A stretch of DNA of 64,000 nt from contig CAMMMX010000016.1 of NCBI GenBank assembly GCA_946498095.1, forward strand, positions 1 through 64,000, read 5' to 3'. Under the pieces are notes generated by a model that worked only from the letters and a program-made list of their open reading frames with translations, made no database searches and was not told the origin of the DNA. A program made the translations under genes and the position numbers. Source of the stretch: an uncultured Clostridia bacterium (lineage in GTDB: Bacteria; Bacillota; Clostridia; Oscillospirales; Ruminococcaceae). Shown here piece by piece: positions 17,681-27,585 of the stretch. Numbering within the stretch: position 1 is the stretch's first letter; every line of letters begins with the position of its first letter.

Positions 17681-18116
17681 AGACAATCATGCCGCCATGC
17701 GGCACAACAGATCTGAGAGCGCCGATATGATCACCATGCAGCAGGATGCTGTGCGCAGAGTACGGCAAATGCAACGAATGGCCCGGGAACGTGTCGCGGC
17801 CGGGCCCCGGGTTCCGATGCCGACCGCCACCCCGATGAGTGCGGATCGACATACGGCTTCACAGGATCAAGCGCTTGCATCAGAAAAAAAAGAGCAGGCT
17901 CCGGATCATCTCCGCCCCCCTTCCTCGCTGAACGAATTTCCTCCCGAAACACAGGAACTTCCTCCTCGTAAGCGTCATGAGAACTTTCTGACCGATCTCC
18001 TGCACAGGCTTAACCTGGACCACGAAACGATCGTCTTGCTCGCCGTGCTACTGGTACTGGTCAACGAGGGAGCGGACATGACGATCATCCTGGCTGTTTG
18101 CTATCTGCTTTTCTGA
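17673..18116 (+). CDS. Small protein with C-terminal membrane segment, unknown function
   Basis: About 147 residues. GTG 17673 is preferred because GGAGGTG lies 6 bases before it; GTG 17664 is in frame but overlaps that site. The N-terminal ~100 residues are polar and Met/Arg/Pro-rich (QQDAVRRVRQMQRMARERV), and the C-terminus is LDHETIVLLAVLLVLVNEGADMTIILAVCYLLF, a short hydrophobic stretch that could anchor it. The hydrophobic tail pattern (ETIVLLAVLLVLVNEG..) is seen in small uncharacterised Clostridia proteins, but no function is assigned. It overlaps the stop of the repeat protein, forming a three-gene unit ended by a strong terminator. Confidence 0.6.
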   Translation: MAEDNHAAMRHNRSESADMITMQQDAVRRVRQMQRMARERVAAGPRVPMPTATPMSADRHTASQDQALASEKKEQAPDHLRPPSSLNEFPPETQELPPRKRHENFLTDLLHRLNLDHETIVLLAVLLVLVNEGADMTIILAVCYLLF

Positions 18117-18145
18117 CGCGCCGCCTGCGTTTGCAGGCGGCGCGT
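18117..18145 (+). terminator. Terminator closing the three-gene unit
   Basis: CGCGCCGCCTGC / GCAGGCGGCGCG stem with a GTTT loop immediately after the stop codon; few Ts follow. Confidence 0.75.
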
Positions 18146-18243
18146 GTTATTCCCCCTCCACCTACTTTGCCAAGTCCACCCCTTACCCCGGCCGCGGAGA
18201 GGTGACCCAATCCCCACATTTTTCAAACTGTGGATTTATTTTG

Positions 18244-19322
<1,079 letters not shown>

Positions 19323-19351
19323 TTGAACGACAGCTTCCGACATGTTATGAT
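19323..19351 (+). promoter_or_regulatory. Promoter of the phosphate transporter (TTGAAC-17-TATGAT)
   Basis: -35 TTGAAC at 19323-19328, 17-base spacer, -10 TATGAT at 19346-19351. It predicts a leader of about 140 bases before the pit start. Confidence 0.6.
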
Positions 19352-19385
19352 AAAGTGTAAGTAAAATCAAGGTAAAGGAAGTAGG

Positions 19386-19434
19386 CCGAAGGGGCGTATT
19401 TCAAGCGTGCGCCAGGCGCCCTCCCCCCTTCGGA
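19386..19434 (+). promoter_or_regulatory. Leader stem-loop upstream of pit
   Basis: CCGAAGGGG at 19386 pairs with CCCCTTCGG at 19426, with a further GGCGCC stretch in the loop. It lies inside the predicted transcript leader. No known riboswitch class was recognised. Confidence 0.45.
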
Positions 19435-19497
19435 CGGATTAGGCTGCGCCGCCAGCACCATACGAGCGGTAGACGGCCGGAAAGGCATGAAATATTT

Positions 19498-20550
19498 ATG
19501 ACAATTTCTCTTTCGGACTTTCTTGGGCAAATGCTGTCCAACCCGCCGCTTTTGATCACCGTGTTGCTGACTTTGGGAGTCATCCTGGTCAACGGCTGGA
19601 CCGACGCGCCAAACGCTATCGCCACCTGCGTTTCCACGCGATCGATGTCCCCACGCGCCGCGATCGGTATGGCGGCGGTTTTCAACTTTCTGGGCGTGCT
19701 AGTCATGACGCTGATAAACTCTACTGTTGCCGAAACCATCTACAACATGGTTGATTTCGGCGGCGACTCTCATGAGGCGCTTGTCGCACTGTGCGCAGCC
19801 CTTTTCGCTATCGTCACCTGGGCGACGGCGGCATGGCGTTTCGGCATCCCCACCAGCGAAAGCCATGCCCTGATCGCTGGCATATCCGGCGCCGCGATCG
19901 CACTGCATGGAGGCTTCTCCGGTATCAACGGCGGCGAATGGATGAAAGTCATTTACGGACTGGTGCTTTCCACCCTGCTCGGTTTCGCAATGGGATGGAT
20001 AACAGTGAAAATTACCGGCTGTATCTGCAAGGGGATGGATCGGCGTAAGACAACCCGGTTCTTTCGCGGCGCACAAGTATGCGGTGGTGCGGCGATGGCC
20101 TTCATGCATGGCGCACAGGATGGACAGAAATTTATGGGCGTGTTCCTCCTGGGGATTTTCCTTGCCAACGGGCAAGCCAACGTAACTGAGTTCAGCGTGC
20201 CGTTATGGCTGATGGTACTTTGTTCCGCTGTCATGGCACTTGGAACCTCCATTGGAGGCTACCGTATTATAAAAGCGGTGGGAATGGACATGGTGAAATT
20301 GGAGAAATACCAGGGCTTTTCTGCAGACGCAGCCGCGGCAGGCTGTCTGTTGATTTCTTCGGTGACGGGTATTCCTGTCAGTACAACGCACACCAAAACC
20401 ACAGCTATTATGGGCGTAGGCGCAGCCAAGCGGCTATCCTGTGTCAATTGGGGTGTCGTAAAGGAAATGGTTCTGACCTGGGTACTGACCTTCCCTGGCT
20501 GCGGCCTTATCGGCTTTCTGATGGCGCGGCTGTTTATGTGGATTTTCTAA
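19498..20550 (+). CDS. pit: PiT family inorganic phosphate transporter
   Basis: 350 residues, an integral membrane protein with about eight to ten hydrophobic helices. The two inverted PiT signatures are present: NGWTDAPNAIATCVSTRSMSPRAAI near the N-terminus and GIPVSTTHTKTTAIMGVGAAKR near the C-terminus. PiT proteins move metal-phosphate or phosphate with H+ or Na+ at low affinity. It is followed by a DUF47 gene, the usual partner. ATG 19498 follows GGAAAGG. A promoter and a stem-looped leader precede it. Confidence 0.92.
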   Translation: MTISLSDFLGQMLSNPPLLITVLLTLGVILVNGWTDAPNAIATCVSTRSMSPRAAIGMAAVFNFLGVLVMTLINSTVAETIYNMVDFGGDSHEALVALCAALFAIVTWATAAWRFGIPTSESHALIAGISGAAIALHGGFSGINGGEWMKVIYGLVLSTLLGFAMGWITVKITGCICKGMDRRKTTRFFRGAQVCGGAAMAFMHGAQDGQKFMGVFLLGIFLANGQANVTEFSVPLWLMVLCSAVMALGTSIGGYRIIKAVGMDMVKLEKYQGFSADAAAAGCLLISSVTGIPVSTTHTKTTAIMGVGAAKRLSCVNWGVVKEMVLTWVLTFPGCGLIGFLMARLFMWIF

Positions 20551-20765
20551 ATCTCCGTTATACTTAAGGCGAGAAAGCGGCGCACTCGCGGGTAGTGGCG
20601 GATAAGGAATGGGCATGGGGAATACCCGTTTGTATACCAATCGGCTGTTTTGGTATAATAAAACAGAAAACCTTCCCGCCTTTTCCCCTTGTACGTCGCT
20701 GCTGCAGACGCCTTTTTGCTATATCCGCCGGGTATCCGGCTTCAATCTGGAAAGGATGGATTTCA

Positions 20766-21386
20766 ATGGGAAAACGCGACCATAACTATTTCGACATGTT
20801 TGTCAACGCGGTAGACTATTCCTGTACCGCAGCTAAAAACCTTCATCAGACGCTGCTCGATTTTGATGCGGCCAAGCTGCCCGAAACGATGAAATACCTG
20901 CACCAGATCGAGCATACTGCCGATCTGGAAAAGCACAAGTTGATGAATCTGCTGGCACGGGAGTTCATCACCCCTATCGAACGGGAAGATATCCTGTTGC
21001 TGTCCAAAGAAATTGACGACGTGACCGACGCAATTGAAGATGTTTTAATGCGGGCATACATGTTTAACGTCAAAACAATCCCGCAAGAAGCCATCCGTTT
21101 CTCTGCACTCGTGGTTAAATGCTGCGACAGCCTTCGCAAAGCGATGGAAGAATTTGACAACTTTAAAAAATCCACTTCGATACGGGAATACCTGGTAGAG
21201 GTAAACCGTTTGGAGGAGGAAGGCGACCAGTTGTATATGGAAGCGGTACACGATCTGTTCGCTTCTGGCAAAAGCTCTGTCGAAATCCTTGCTTGGACGG
21301 AGATGTACGAATGCTTTGAAAGGTGCTGTGACGCTTGCGAGGACGTATCCGACGCAGTAGAAAGCGTCATGATGAAGAACTCATAG
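20766..21386 (+). CDS. DUF47/PhoU-like accessory protein of the PiT transporter
   Basis: 206 residues from ATG 20766 (GGAAAGG upstream). It is almost all helix, with the PhoU-like heptad pattern: YFDMFVNAVDYSCTAAKNLHQTL, then HQIEHTADLEKHKLMNLLAREFITPIEREDILLLSKEIDDVTDAIEDV. The repeated acidic clusters (HTADLEKH, EIDDVTDAIED, EEGDQ) are the metal-binding positions in PhoU-type bundles. Proteins of this family are encoded next to PiT genes and are thought to regulate the transporter, which is also the arrangement here (216 bases between them, no terminator). Confidence 0.88.
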   Translation: MGKRDHNYFDMFVNAVDYSCTAAKNLHQTLLDFDAAKLPETMKYLHQIEHTADLEKHKLMNLLAREFITPIEREDILLLSKEIDDVTDAIEDVLMRAYMFNVKTIPQEAIRFSALVVKCCDSLRKAMEEFDNFKKSTSIREYLVEVNRLEEEGDQLYMEAVHDLFASGKSSVEILAWTEMYECFERCCDACEDVSDAVESVMMKNS

Positions 21387-21511
21387 GATGCATTTTGCGC
21401 CCTGTAGGAAAAAGTTGATCGCGTTACTTGATACGTTATTTTCACGACATACAGATGTTACACAATAAGCAGTCCCTGGCCGGACTGTCTCATGATAAGG
21501 AGGCATCACCT

Positions 21512-24166
21512 TTGAACTGGTATGCGCAAACGGCGGACGAGGTATCCGCCTCTCTTTCTACCAATCCCGAAGCCGGTTTATCTGCTGTTGAGGCAAAACG
21601 CAGGCTGGACGAATATGGAGAAAACCATCTGCGGGAAAAGCCGCCGCGTACCTTCCTTCAGAGGTTCTTGGAACAGCTGAAGGACGTGATGGTCATCATC
21701 CTGATCATAGCCGCTGCTATTTCTTTCGGTATGAGCTGTTATAACGCTGCGACCGGCCAGGAGGCCGACTGGATTGAACCCATTGTTATCGTGCTGATCG
21801 TCCTGCTCAACGGACTGCTGGGCGCTTTGCAGGAGGGGAAGGCCGAAGCGGCGCTGACCGCGCTGAAGAATCTCTCTGCACCAAACGCGAAAGCGTTGAG
21901 GGACGGCAGTATCCAAACCGTTCCAGTGGCGCAAATCGTCCCCGGCGACATTATCCTACTGGAGGCAGGCGATTTTGTCCCGGCCGACTGCCGCCTCCTT
22001 AAAACCGCTACGCTCAAATGCGACGAATCCGCGTTGACCGGCGAGTCTGTCCCGGCCGACAAGGACGCCGCTGCGCAGGTGTCGGACGGCGCGCCGCTGG
22101 GTGACCGCGTCACCATGGCTTACTCTGGTTGTGCCGTTTCCTACGGGCATGCGCGCGCTATCGTAGTGGAAACGGGGATGCGCACCGAAATGGGCAAAAT
22201 TGCCGCCATGCTGGAGGGTGAGGAAGAGAGCGCCACACCGCTGCAGAAAAAGCTAGCACAGCTAGGGAAATACCTGGGCTTTCTCGCGCTGGGGATCTGC
22301 GTCCTTATCTTTATCATCGGCCTTATCGACCGTCTGCCGGTGATGGATATGTTCATGACTGCAATTTCCCTTGCAGTCGCAGCAATCCCCGAGGGACTGC
22401 CTGCTATCGTTACCATCGTCTTAGCGATTGGCGTGCAGCGTATGGTGTCCAAGCACGCGATTATCCGCCGCCTTCCTGCTGTGGAAACGCTGGGCAGCGC
22501 CTCTGTCATCTGCTCGGACAAGACCGGTACCCTCACCCAAAACCGCATGACGCTGGTACGAGCTTACGTTGCCGGGCATATCTCTGAGCTGACGGGGGAT
22601 CTGTCGGCTCTCTCTGAAGAGGCACGGACGCTACTCCGCCTTGCCGCACTGTGCACAGACGGCACGGTAGAGGTGGTCGATGGAACGGAGAAGCATGTCG
22701 GAGATCCTACGGAAACAGCAATCGTCGCCGCCGCGCTGCACGCAGGGATGCCAAAAGCCGAACTAAGCAAGGATTTCCCCCGCCTAGCCGAAATTCCTTT
22801 TGATTCTGACCGGAAACTGATGACCACAGTACACCAAATCGAAGGGAAGATTATCGCTATTGTCAAGGGTGCACCGGACATTTTCTTTTCCCGCTGCGCA
22901 CCGTCCGAGGCGTTACAGGGCGCTGTACAGGCAAATGAAGAGATGGGCCGCGACGCGCTGCGTGTCCTTGCAGTAGGCTACCGTATCCTTGACGCAGTCC
23001 CTCAGGTTCCATCGCCGGAAGAACTGGAAAAGGAACTCCTTTTCGCCGGTCTTGTCGGCATGATCGATCCGCCGCGCGTGGAAGCCATGCTGGCTATCCG
23101 TGAATGTGACGGCGCGGGAATCCGTACGGTGATGATCACCGGGGATCACGTTGTCACTGCGTCAGCAATCGCGAGACAGTTGGGCATCCTCTCCGACGAC
23201 AGCCAGGCCATTACCGGCGCGGAGCTTGCGCAAATGAGCGATGATGAGCTAGATTGCAGCGTGGAACGCTACCGCGTCTATGCGCGTGTCACCCCATCGG
23301 ACAAAATTCGTATCGTCAAAGCTTGGCAGAAAAAAGGTGCCATTGTCTCCATGACCGGAGACGGCGTCAACGATGCCCCCGCGCTAAAGGCAGCTGATAT
23401 CGGGTGTGCAATGGGCATTACCGGTACGGACGTTGCCAAAGGCGCCGCTGACATGACCCTGACTGACGACAACTTTGCCACCATCGTCACTGCCGTCAAG
23501 GAAGGACGCGGCATCTACGACAACATCCGCAAGGCGGTGCAGTTCCTTCTTTCCTGCAATTTGGGCGAAATTGTTACGGTATTTCTCTCCATGCTGCTGT
23601 GGCGGGAGTCACCGCTTCTGCCCATCCAGCTTTTATGGATAAACCTCGTCACCGACAGCCTGCCCGCTCTGGCACTGGGAATGGAACCTGTCGAGCCGGA
23701 CGTGATGTTGCGTAAACCACGGGGCAAAAATGAAAGCATTTTTGCCGGCGGTGTCGGCATACAGGCAGTGCTTCAAGGATTGATGATCGGTGCGTTGACG
23801 CTGATCGCTTATTTTATCGGCTCGCGTGTGTTTACCCTTGCGGGAGGAGCTGCTAACATACCGCTAGGTGAAAGCATGGCCTTTGCTACGCTGGCCATCT
23901 CCCAGCTCGTGCACGCCTACAATATCCGTTCCACGCACTCGCTGTTCCGCGTCGGTTTTCACACCAACAAGTATATGGTCGGCGCCTTTTTCATCTCTCT
24001 TGCACTGATGCTGGCTGTCTTGCTGCTCCCGTTCCTGCAGGGAATTTTCAAGGTGATTCCGATGTCGGGAACTGCATGGGGTATTGTTGCCTTACTGAGC
24101 ATCGCGCCTTTTGTAATTATGGAAATTGCAAAGGCTATCCATTGGCTTATGAAAAAAAGGCATTGA
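21512..24166 (+). CDS. Calcium-transporting P-type ATPase (P2A/SERCA-like)
   Basis: 884 residues from TTG 21512, which follows AAGGAGG; upstream in-frame ATG 21455 lacks a ribosome site. The chain starts with a cation-ATPase N-domain (EVSASLSTNPEAGLSAVEAKRRLDEYGEN), the actuator loop TLKCDESALTGESVPADKD, the PEGLP of the ion-binding helix, the phosphorylation loop ICSDKTGTLTQNRM (Asp336) and the hinge MTGDGVNDAPALKAADIG. About ten membrane helices. Nucleotide-binding KGAPD is present. Expected role: ATP-driven export of Ca2+ (possibly Mn2+) from the cytosol. It contrasts with the motif-less P-ATPase-like protein at 5646-8627. It may be co-transcribed with the phosphate genes, 125 bases upstream. 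Confidence 0.93.
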   Translation: MNWYAQTADEVSASLSTNPEAGLSAVEAKRRLDEYGENHLREKPPRTFLQRFLEQLKDVMVIILIIAAAISFGMSCYNAATGQEADWIEPIVIVLIVLLNGLLGALQEGKAEAALTALKNLSAPNAKALRDGSIQTVPVAQIVPGDIILLEAGDFVPADCRLLKTATLKCDESALTGESVPADKDAAAQVSDGAPLGDRVTMAYSGCAVSYGHARAIVVETGMRTEMGKIAAMLEGEEESATPLQKKLAQLGKYLGFLALGICVLIFIIGLIDRLPVMDMFMTAISLAVAAIPEGLPAIVTIVLAIGVQRMVSKHAIIRRLPAVETLGSASVICSDKTGTLTQNRMTLVRAYVAGHISELTGDLSALSEEARTLLRLAALCTDGTVEVVDGTEKHVGDPTETAIVAAALHAGMPKAELSKDFPRLAEIPFDSDRKLMTTVHQIEGKIIAIVKGAPDIFFSRCAPSEALQGAVQANEEMGRDALRVLAVGYRILDAVPQVPSPEELEKELLFAGLVGMIDPPRVEAMLAIRECDGAGIRTVMITGDHVVTASAIARQLGILSDDSQAITGAELAQMSDDELDCSVERYRVYARVTPSDKIRIVKAWQKKGAIVSMTGDGVNDAPALKAADIGCAMGITGTDVAKGAADMTLTDDNFATIVTAVKEGRGIYDNIRKAVQFLLSCNLGEIVTVFLSMLLWRESPLLPIQLLWINLVTDSLPALALGMEPVEPDVMLRKPRGKNESIFAGGVGIQAVLQGLMIGALTLIAYFIGSRVFTLAGGAANIPLGESMAFATLAISQLVHAYNIRSTHSLFRVGFHTNKYMVGAFFISLALMLAVLLLPFLQGIFKVIPMSGTAWGIVALLSIAPFVIMEIAKAIHWLMKKRH

Positions 24167-24211
24167 GTAAACACCGTCCCGTACCACAAGCGCGGGACGG
24201 TGTTTACTCAA
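24163..24211. terminator. Long inverted repeat after the ATPase gene
   Basis: TTGAGTAAACACCGTCCCG and its exact complement form a 19-bp stem with an 11-base loop; the left arm overlaps the ATPase stop codon. No T-run, so it may protect the 3' end or act on both strands. Confidence 0.65.
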
Positions 24212-24358
24212 TGTAGGAAAAGATACCTTGTCCTATCCCTCCTGTTGTGCTATGATAGTCTCATGCAAAGTCTCTATGCGGCTGGAGCGTAGATACAGAA
24301 AAATAGCAATGCTTGTGCTTCCGGCTGCGTGGCATAAAAGATAAAGGAGGGACGTATT

Positions 24359-24877
24359 ATGAACACAAAGAAGCAGGAAGAGTTGGTCAACGTATTTTTG
24401 TCGGCGCTCGAAGAAAATACCCGTCCACTCTATCGTGAGATTGTCCTATATCTTTCCGAACTGGGGTATCATCCCCAGAAAGAAAGATCGTACATCTCCT
24501 TTAAGCACGACCTGCACAACAAGCAAATGGCGAAAATGGGCTTTCAGCGCAACAAAGAACAGTCACCCTTTTTTGCGTTACGTTTTTCCGCCTGTAAGGG
24601 GTATTCACAGCGCTTTGCCGATATTGTCAGCACCGCGATAGAGAAGTATCCCTCTCGCGCCGCCAACTGTCCGGACGGTGACTGCGTTTTTTGCGCGGGC
24701 GATCCCAAAACCCATGTCTACAGCTACACCTTTCCCGGAGGCGAGACCAAGTATCATTGCGGTGCACGGGCTTTGGAAATACCAAACTTGAAAGCAGACG
24801 ACATCGGTGAAATCAAAAAGCTGATCAAAGAAGAGCATGCATACCTGCTGAAGTATGAAGCGGGCATCGGAGCGTAA
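24359..24877 (+). CDS. Hypothetical protein with possible zinc site
   Basis: 172 residues from ATG 24359 behind AAAGGAGG. Helical N-terminus (KKQEELVNVFLSALEENTRPLYREIVLYLSELGY), then a basic segment (KHDLHNKQMAKMGFQRNKE) and a C-terminal segment with NCPDGDCVFCAGD and YHCGA. The two Cys-rich pieces, four cysteines and one histidine, could bind a metal. No signal peptide or membrane helix. I do not recognise the family. It precedes the GH29 gene by 74 bases; a palindromic operator candidate lies between them, so they may be separate units. Confidence 0.65.
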   Translation: MNTKKQEELVNVFLSALEENTRPLYREIVLYLSELGYHPQKERSYISFKHDLHNKQMAKMGFQRNKEQSPFFALRFSACKGYSQRFADIVSTAIEKYPSRAANCPDGDCVFCAGDPKTHVYSYTFPGGETKYHCGARALEIPNLKADDIGEIKKLIKEEHAYLLKYEAGIGA

Positions 24878-24910
24878 CGTCTGCCCACCAGCGACCGCTT
24901 CCATTGAAGT

Positions 24911-24927
24911 GGAAACGCTTTGTTTCC
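24911..24927 (+). promoter_or_regulatory. Operator-like inverted repeat upstream of the GH29 gene
   Basis: GGAAAC-GCTTT-GTTTCC, an inverted repeat about 25 bases before the GH29 start. It resembles LacI-family or cre sites but differs from the GAAACGTTTC sites near the mannan genes. Regulator unknown. Confidence 0.35.
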
Positions 24928-24951
24928 CTGATTTGAAAGGATGACATAGAC

Positions 24952-25965
24952 ATGAAAGAAAAACTGATTGCACCCGTTCCTTCCGACCACCCTACCGCCG
25001 CACAACTTGTGCAGATCCGGCGTCGTTTCGGCATGTTCATCCACTTTGGAATGGGCACCTTCACCAACGAGCAAATCTCCAAAGGCACGACTCCCATCGA
25101 GACCTATTCCCCCGTTCAGGTTGATGCCGCACAGTGGGCGCAGACTGCGCTGGAGGCCGGGATGAAATACATCATCCTCGTCACCAAGCACTGTGAGGGC
25201 TTTGCCATGTGGGATACTGCGACAACGGACTACAGTGTTGCGCATTCCCCCTGCCGGACTGATGTTTGTGCAGCGTTGTCCGAAGAATGTGCAAAACGTG
25301 GCCTCGGTCTTGGCTTCTATTACAGCCTCTCTGACGATCATCATCCCGCTTATAAAAACGACTACGACACCTATTTCGACTATATGTGCGCACAGCTCAC
25401 CGAGCTACTGGACGGCCGTTATGGCAACATCTGCGAACTATGGCTGGACTGCACCTGGGAAAAGGACGCGCAGGCGTGGCGCCTCGACGAGATCTATGAT
25501 CTTGCGAAGCACCTACAGCCGGACATCCAGGTGGGATGCAACCATACGATCGGCGTCTACGGTACGGCTGGCGGCGCGTACGACGAGGTCGACGGTATAA
25601 AAGGGCGTTACCTCCCGGCAAATCAGCAGGCGCTGGACCCCATCCGTTACTTCCCGTCCGACTTTCGGCTCGTTGACCCCGAAATGCCATCTAGCCACGA
25701 TCCCAAACTCTTTACACATGACGGTAAGGCGTACTACCTGCCCTTTGAGGCAACGATCTGTTCGCGGGAGGGCTTCAACTGGTTCTATTCGGACGCTTAT
25801 GCGTCGGAGCCTCTCAAGGACCCGCAGGTTGTCGCTGACGCCTATCATAACCTTATTACCCAAGACGACCGGCTGGTCATCAACCTCGCCCCGGCACGGG
25901 ACGGGCGCATGTTGCAGGCCGATATTGACAACCTGATGCGTATTAAAACACTGATGGAAAAATGA
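24952..25965 (+). CDS. Alpha-L-fucosidase-like enzyme (GH29)
   Basis: 337 residues, shorter than full GH29 enzymes because the C-terminal beta-sandwich is absent. The TIM barrel landmarks are FGMFIHFGMGTFTNEQ, YIILVTKHCEGFAMWDTATTDYSV, GLGFYYSLSDDHH and ELWLDCTWEKD; the Asp in ELWLD aligns with the GH29 nucleophile. No signal peptide, so it acts in the cytosol on imported glycans. It removes alpha-linked L-fucose if the assignment holds, but some relatives have other specificities. It is 259 bases upstream of a URO-D family gene, with a terminator between, so the two are separate transcripts. Confidence 0.82.
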   Translation: MKEKLIAPVPSDHPTAAQLVQIRRRFGMFIHFGMGTFTNEQISKGTTPIETYSPVQVDAAQWAQTALEAGMKYIILVTKHCEGFAMWDTATTDYSVAHSPCRTDVCAALSEECAKRGLGLGFYYSLSDDHHPAYKNDYDTYFDYMCAQLTELLDGRYGNICELWLDCTWEKDAQAWRLDEIYDLAKHLQPDIQVGCNHTIGVYGTAGGAYDEVDGIKGRYLPANQQALDPIRYFPSDFRLVDPEMPSSHDPKLFTHDGKAYYLPFEATICSREGFNWFYSDAYASEPLKDPQVVADAYHNLITQDDRLVINLAPARDGRMLQADIDNLMRIKTLMEK

Positions 25966-25970
25966 TCGAT

Positions 25971-26027
25971 AAAAAATCCTTTATCCCGGGGCTGTACATG
26001 AAAAGGCTTCCGGATAAAGGATTTTTT
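25971..26027. terminator. Bidirectional terminator
   Basis: AAAAAATCCTTTATCC and GGATAAAGGATTTTTT form a long stem with A- and T-runs at the two ends, closing the GH29 gene. Confidence 0.85.
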
Positions 26028-26177
26028 GCTGCAATCTGCCGCCTATACAGCCAAAACCGCGCTCAAAAACGAATCAGCATTTCTGAATTGTCTATATTAT
26101 ACAATATTCAACAGCAGCGAAACGATTAAGTTTGGGAATTAAATTGACAAAAAGGGCTGGATTTTTTTTTGCCGGAC

Positions 26178-26186
26178 TGTTATAAT
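26178..26186 (+). promoter_or_regulatory. Extended -10 promoter of the URO-D gene
   Basis: TGTTATAAT at 26178-26186 matches the extended -10 form. A perfect TTGACA at 26144 is 31 bases from it and too distant to be its -35. Predicted start about 30 bases before the ATG. Confidence 0.55.
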
Positions 26187-26224
26187 GAGGTTACTGTAAA
26201 AAGCGAAAGCAGGGGTGACACGAC

Positions 26225-27355
26225 ATGGAAAAAAAGATTACCCCCATCCGCCAGCCGTGGAAGGGGACAATGACCAAACGCGACCGGTTCAATCGACAAA
26301 TGCATTACCAGTCGATAGACCGCAGCGTCAATATGGAATTTGGTTACTGGGAAGAAAATTTTTCCACTTGGGATATCTTTGTCGAAAACAACATCACAAA
26401 TAACTGGGAAGCCGACCAGTTCTTTGGTTTTGACACCGGTGGAGGCGCGTGGGGAAACATTTTTATCTCCCCGCCCTTTCCCAATGAAGTTGTACAAGAA
26501 CTGGAAAACACCCTCATTATCCAGAATGGAGAGGGTCTGCTGGCTGAGGTGCCCAAGGACGGGCACGGTACCATCCCGCATTATATCCAATCTTCGATTA
26601 CCACACCGGACGACTGGAAAAGGGTAAAAGAAGAGCGATTCCGCCGCGATGACCCGTCCCGTAAGGTGAACATCGAGCAGCTCAAGAAAGATCTGCCCGA
26701 CGACCGTGATTTTGCTGCCGGCGTTGACTGCGGTTCCATGATCGGTAAAGTACGCGATATCCTTACCTTTGAAGGTCTGTGCTACGCGGTCTACGACTAC
26801 CCTGATATGGTCGAAGACATGGTGGAAACATGCTGCGTATTGGTAGAGGATTTCCTTGACCAGGTTCTGCCGCATATCCAGTTCGACTATGCGTCTGGCT
26901 GGGAGGACATCTGCTTCAAGAACGGACCGATCGTCTCGCCCGACTTTTTCCGCAGCGTGATCGCGCCACGTTATAAGCGCATCGACAAAAAGCTGAAAAA
27001 GTACGGTGTGGACATCCATTATGTCGACTGTGACGGTGACGTCCGCCCTATCCTGCCGATCCTGTTGGACAGCGGTATCAACTGCCTGTTCCCCTACGAA
27101 GTCAACTGCTGTGCGCATCCCGCAGAGCTGCTGAGCCAGTATGAAGGCGAGCTTCGCATCATGGGCGGCGTTGACAAGATGCAGCTGCGCGCCGGTAAGA
27201 AGGAGATTAAGGCATACCTGGAAACGCTTGAGCCGCTGGTCGCCAAAGGCGGTTACATTCCCTTCTGCGACCACCGCTGCCCGCCGGACGTCACGCCGGA
27301 AAACTACCTGTACTACCTCGATCTGAAGGAGAGAATGTTCGGCATGAAGGCGTAA
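26225..27355 (+). CDS. URO-D family protein (putative methyltransferase-like, MtaA/MtbA relatives)
   Basis: 376 residues from ATG 26225 (GGGGTGACACGAC upstream). The URO-D barrel shows MTKRDRFNRQMHYQSIDRS at the start and the late segment GVDIHYVDCDGDVRPILPILLDSG. The C-terminal GGYIPFCDHRCPPDVTPENYLYYLDL corresponds to the GGY..GC.P..T.ENi region of corrinoid methyltransferases, where His and Cys hold zinc; here H-x3-C replaces H-x-C but the last Cys is kept. True haem enzyme UroD is unlikely, since no other haem gene is present. It differs clearly from the three relatives at 61-64 kb. Substrate unknown; position next to GH29 suggests a glycan-derived methyl compound (speculative). Confidence 0.75.
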   Translation: MEKKITPIRQPWKGTMTKRDRFNRQMHYQSIDRSVNMEFGYWEENFSTWDIFVENNITNNWEADQFFGFDTGGGAWGNIFISPPFPNEVVQELENTLIIQNGEGLLAEVPKDGHGTIPHYIQSSITTPDDWKRVKEERFRRDDPSRKVNIEQLKKDLPDDRDFAAGVDCGSMIGKVRDILTFEGLCYAVYDYPDMVEDMVETCCVLVEDFLDQVLPHIQFDYASGWEDICFKNGPIVSPDFFRSVIAPRYKRIDKKLKKYGVDIHYVDCDGDVRPILPILLDSGINCLFPYEVNCCAHPAELLSQYEGELRIMGGVDKMQLRAGKKEIKAYLETLEPLVAKGGYIPFCDHRCPPDVTPENYLYYLDLKERMFGMKA

Positions 27356-27388
27356 CGCCATTTGCTGTGATATTCGTCATGCTTCGTC

Positions 27389-27424
27389 AAAGCGTCCGTT
27401 TTCCTGTGGAGCGGACGCTTTTTT
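27389..27424 (+). terminator. Terminator after the URO-D gene
   Basis: AAGCGTCCG / CGGACGCTT stem with a 13-base loop and TTTTTT tail. Confidence 0.88.
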
Positions 27425-27585
27425 ACTAAACGTTGAGTCCCTAAGGCATTGTCTCCCGCAGGTTACATATCACATCTCGGAGCGAACTGTTTTTCAAAAA
27501 AGGACGGACTGCATTTCCCGTCCTTTGTGTATGCCCTTTTGGTGGTGGGAAGGATAGACGTCCAGTGCGTCCTCTTTGAAAGCCC

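Noticed and set aside
21387-21511. yybP-ykoY or other metal riboswitch before the calcium ATPase
   Set aside because: Only 125 bases lie there, mostly after the DUF47 stop, and no conserved motif was seen.
25966-26224. TTGACA at 26144 as -35 of the URO-D gene
   Set aside because: 31 bases from TATAAT is too far; an extended -10 (TGTTATAAT) explains the promoter better.
26180-27361. 393-codon minus-strand frame over the URO-D gene
   Set aside because: Antisense of a gene with clear family motifs; produced by codon bias.
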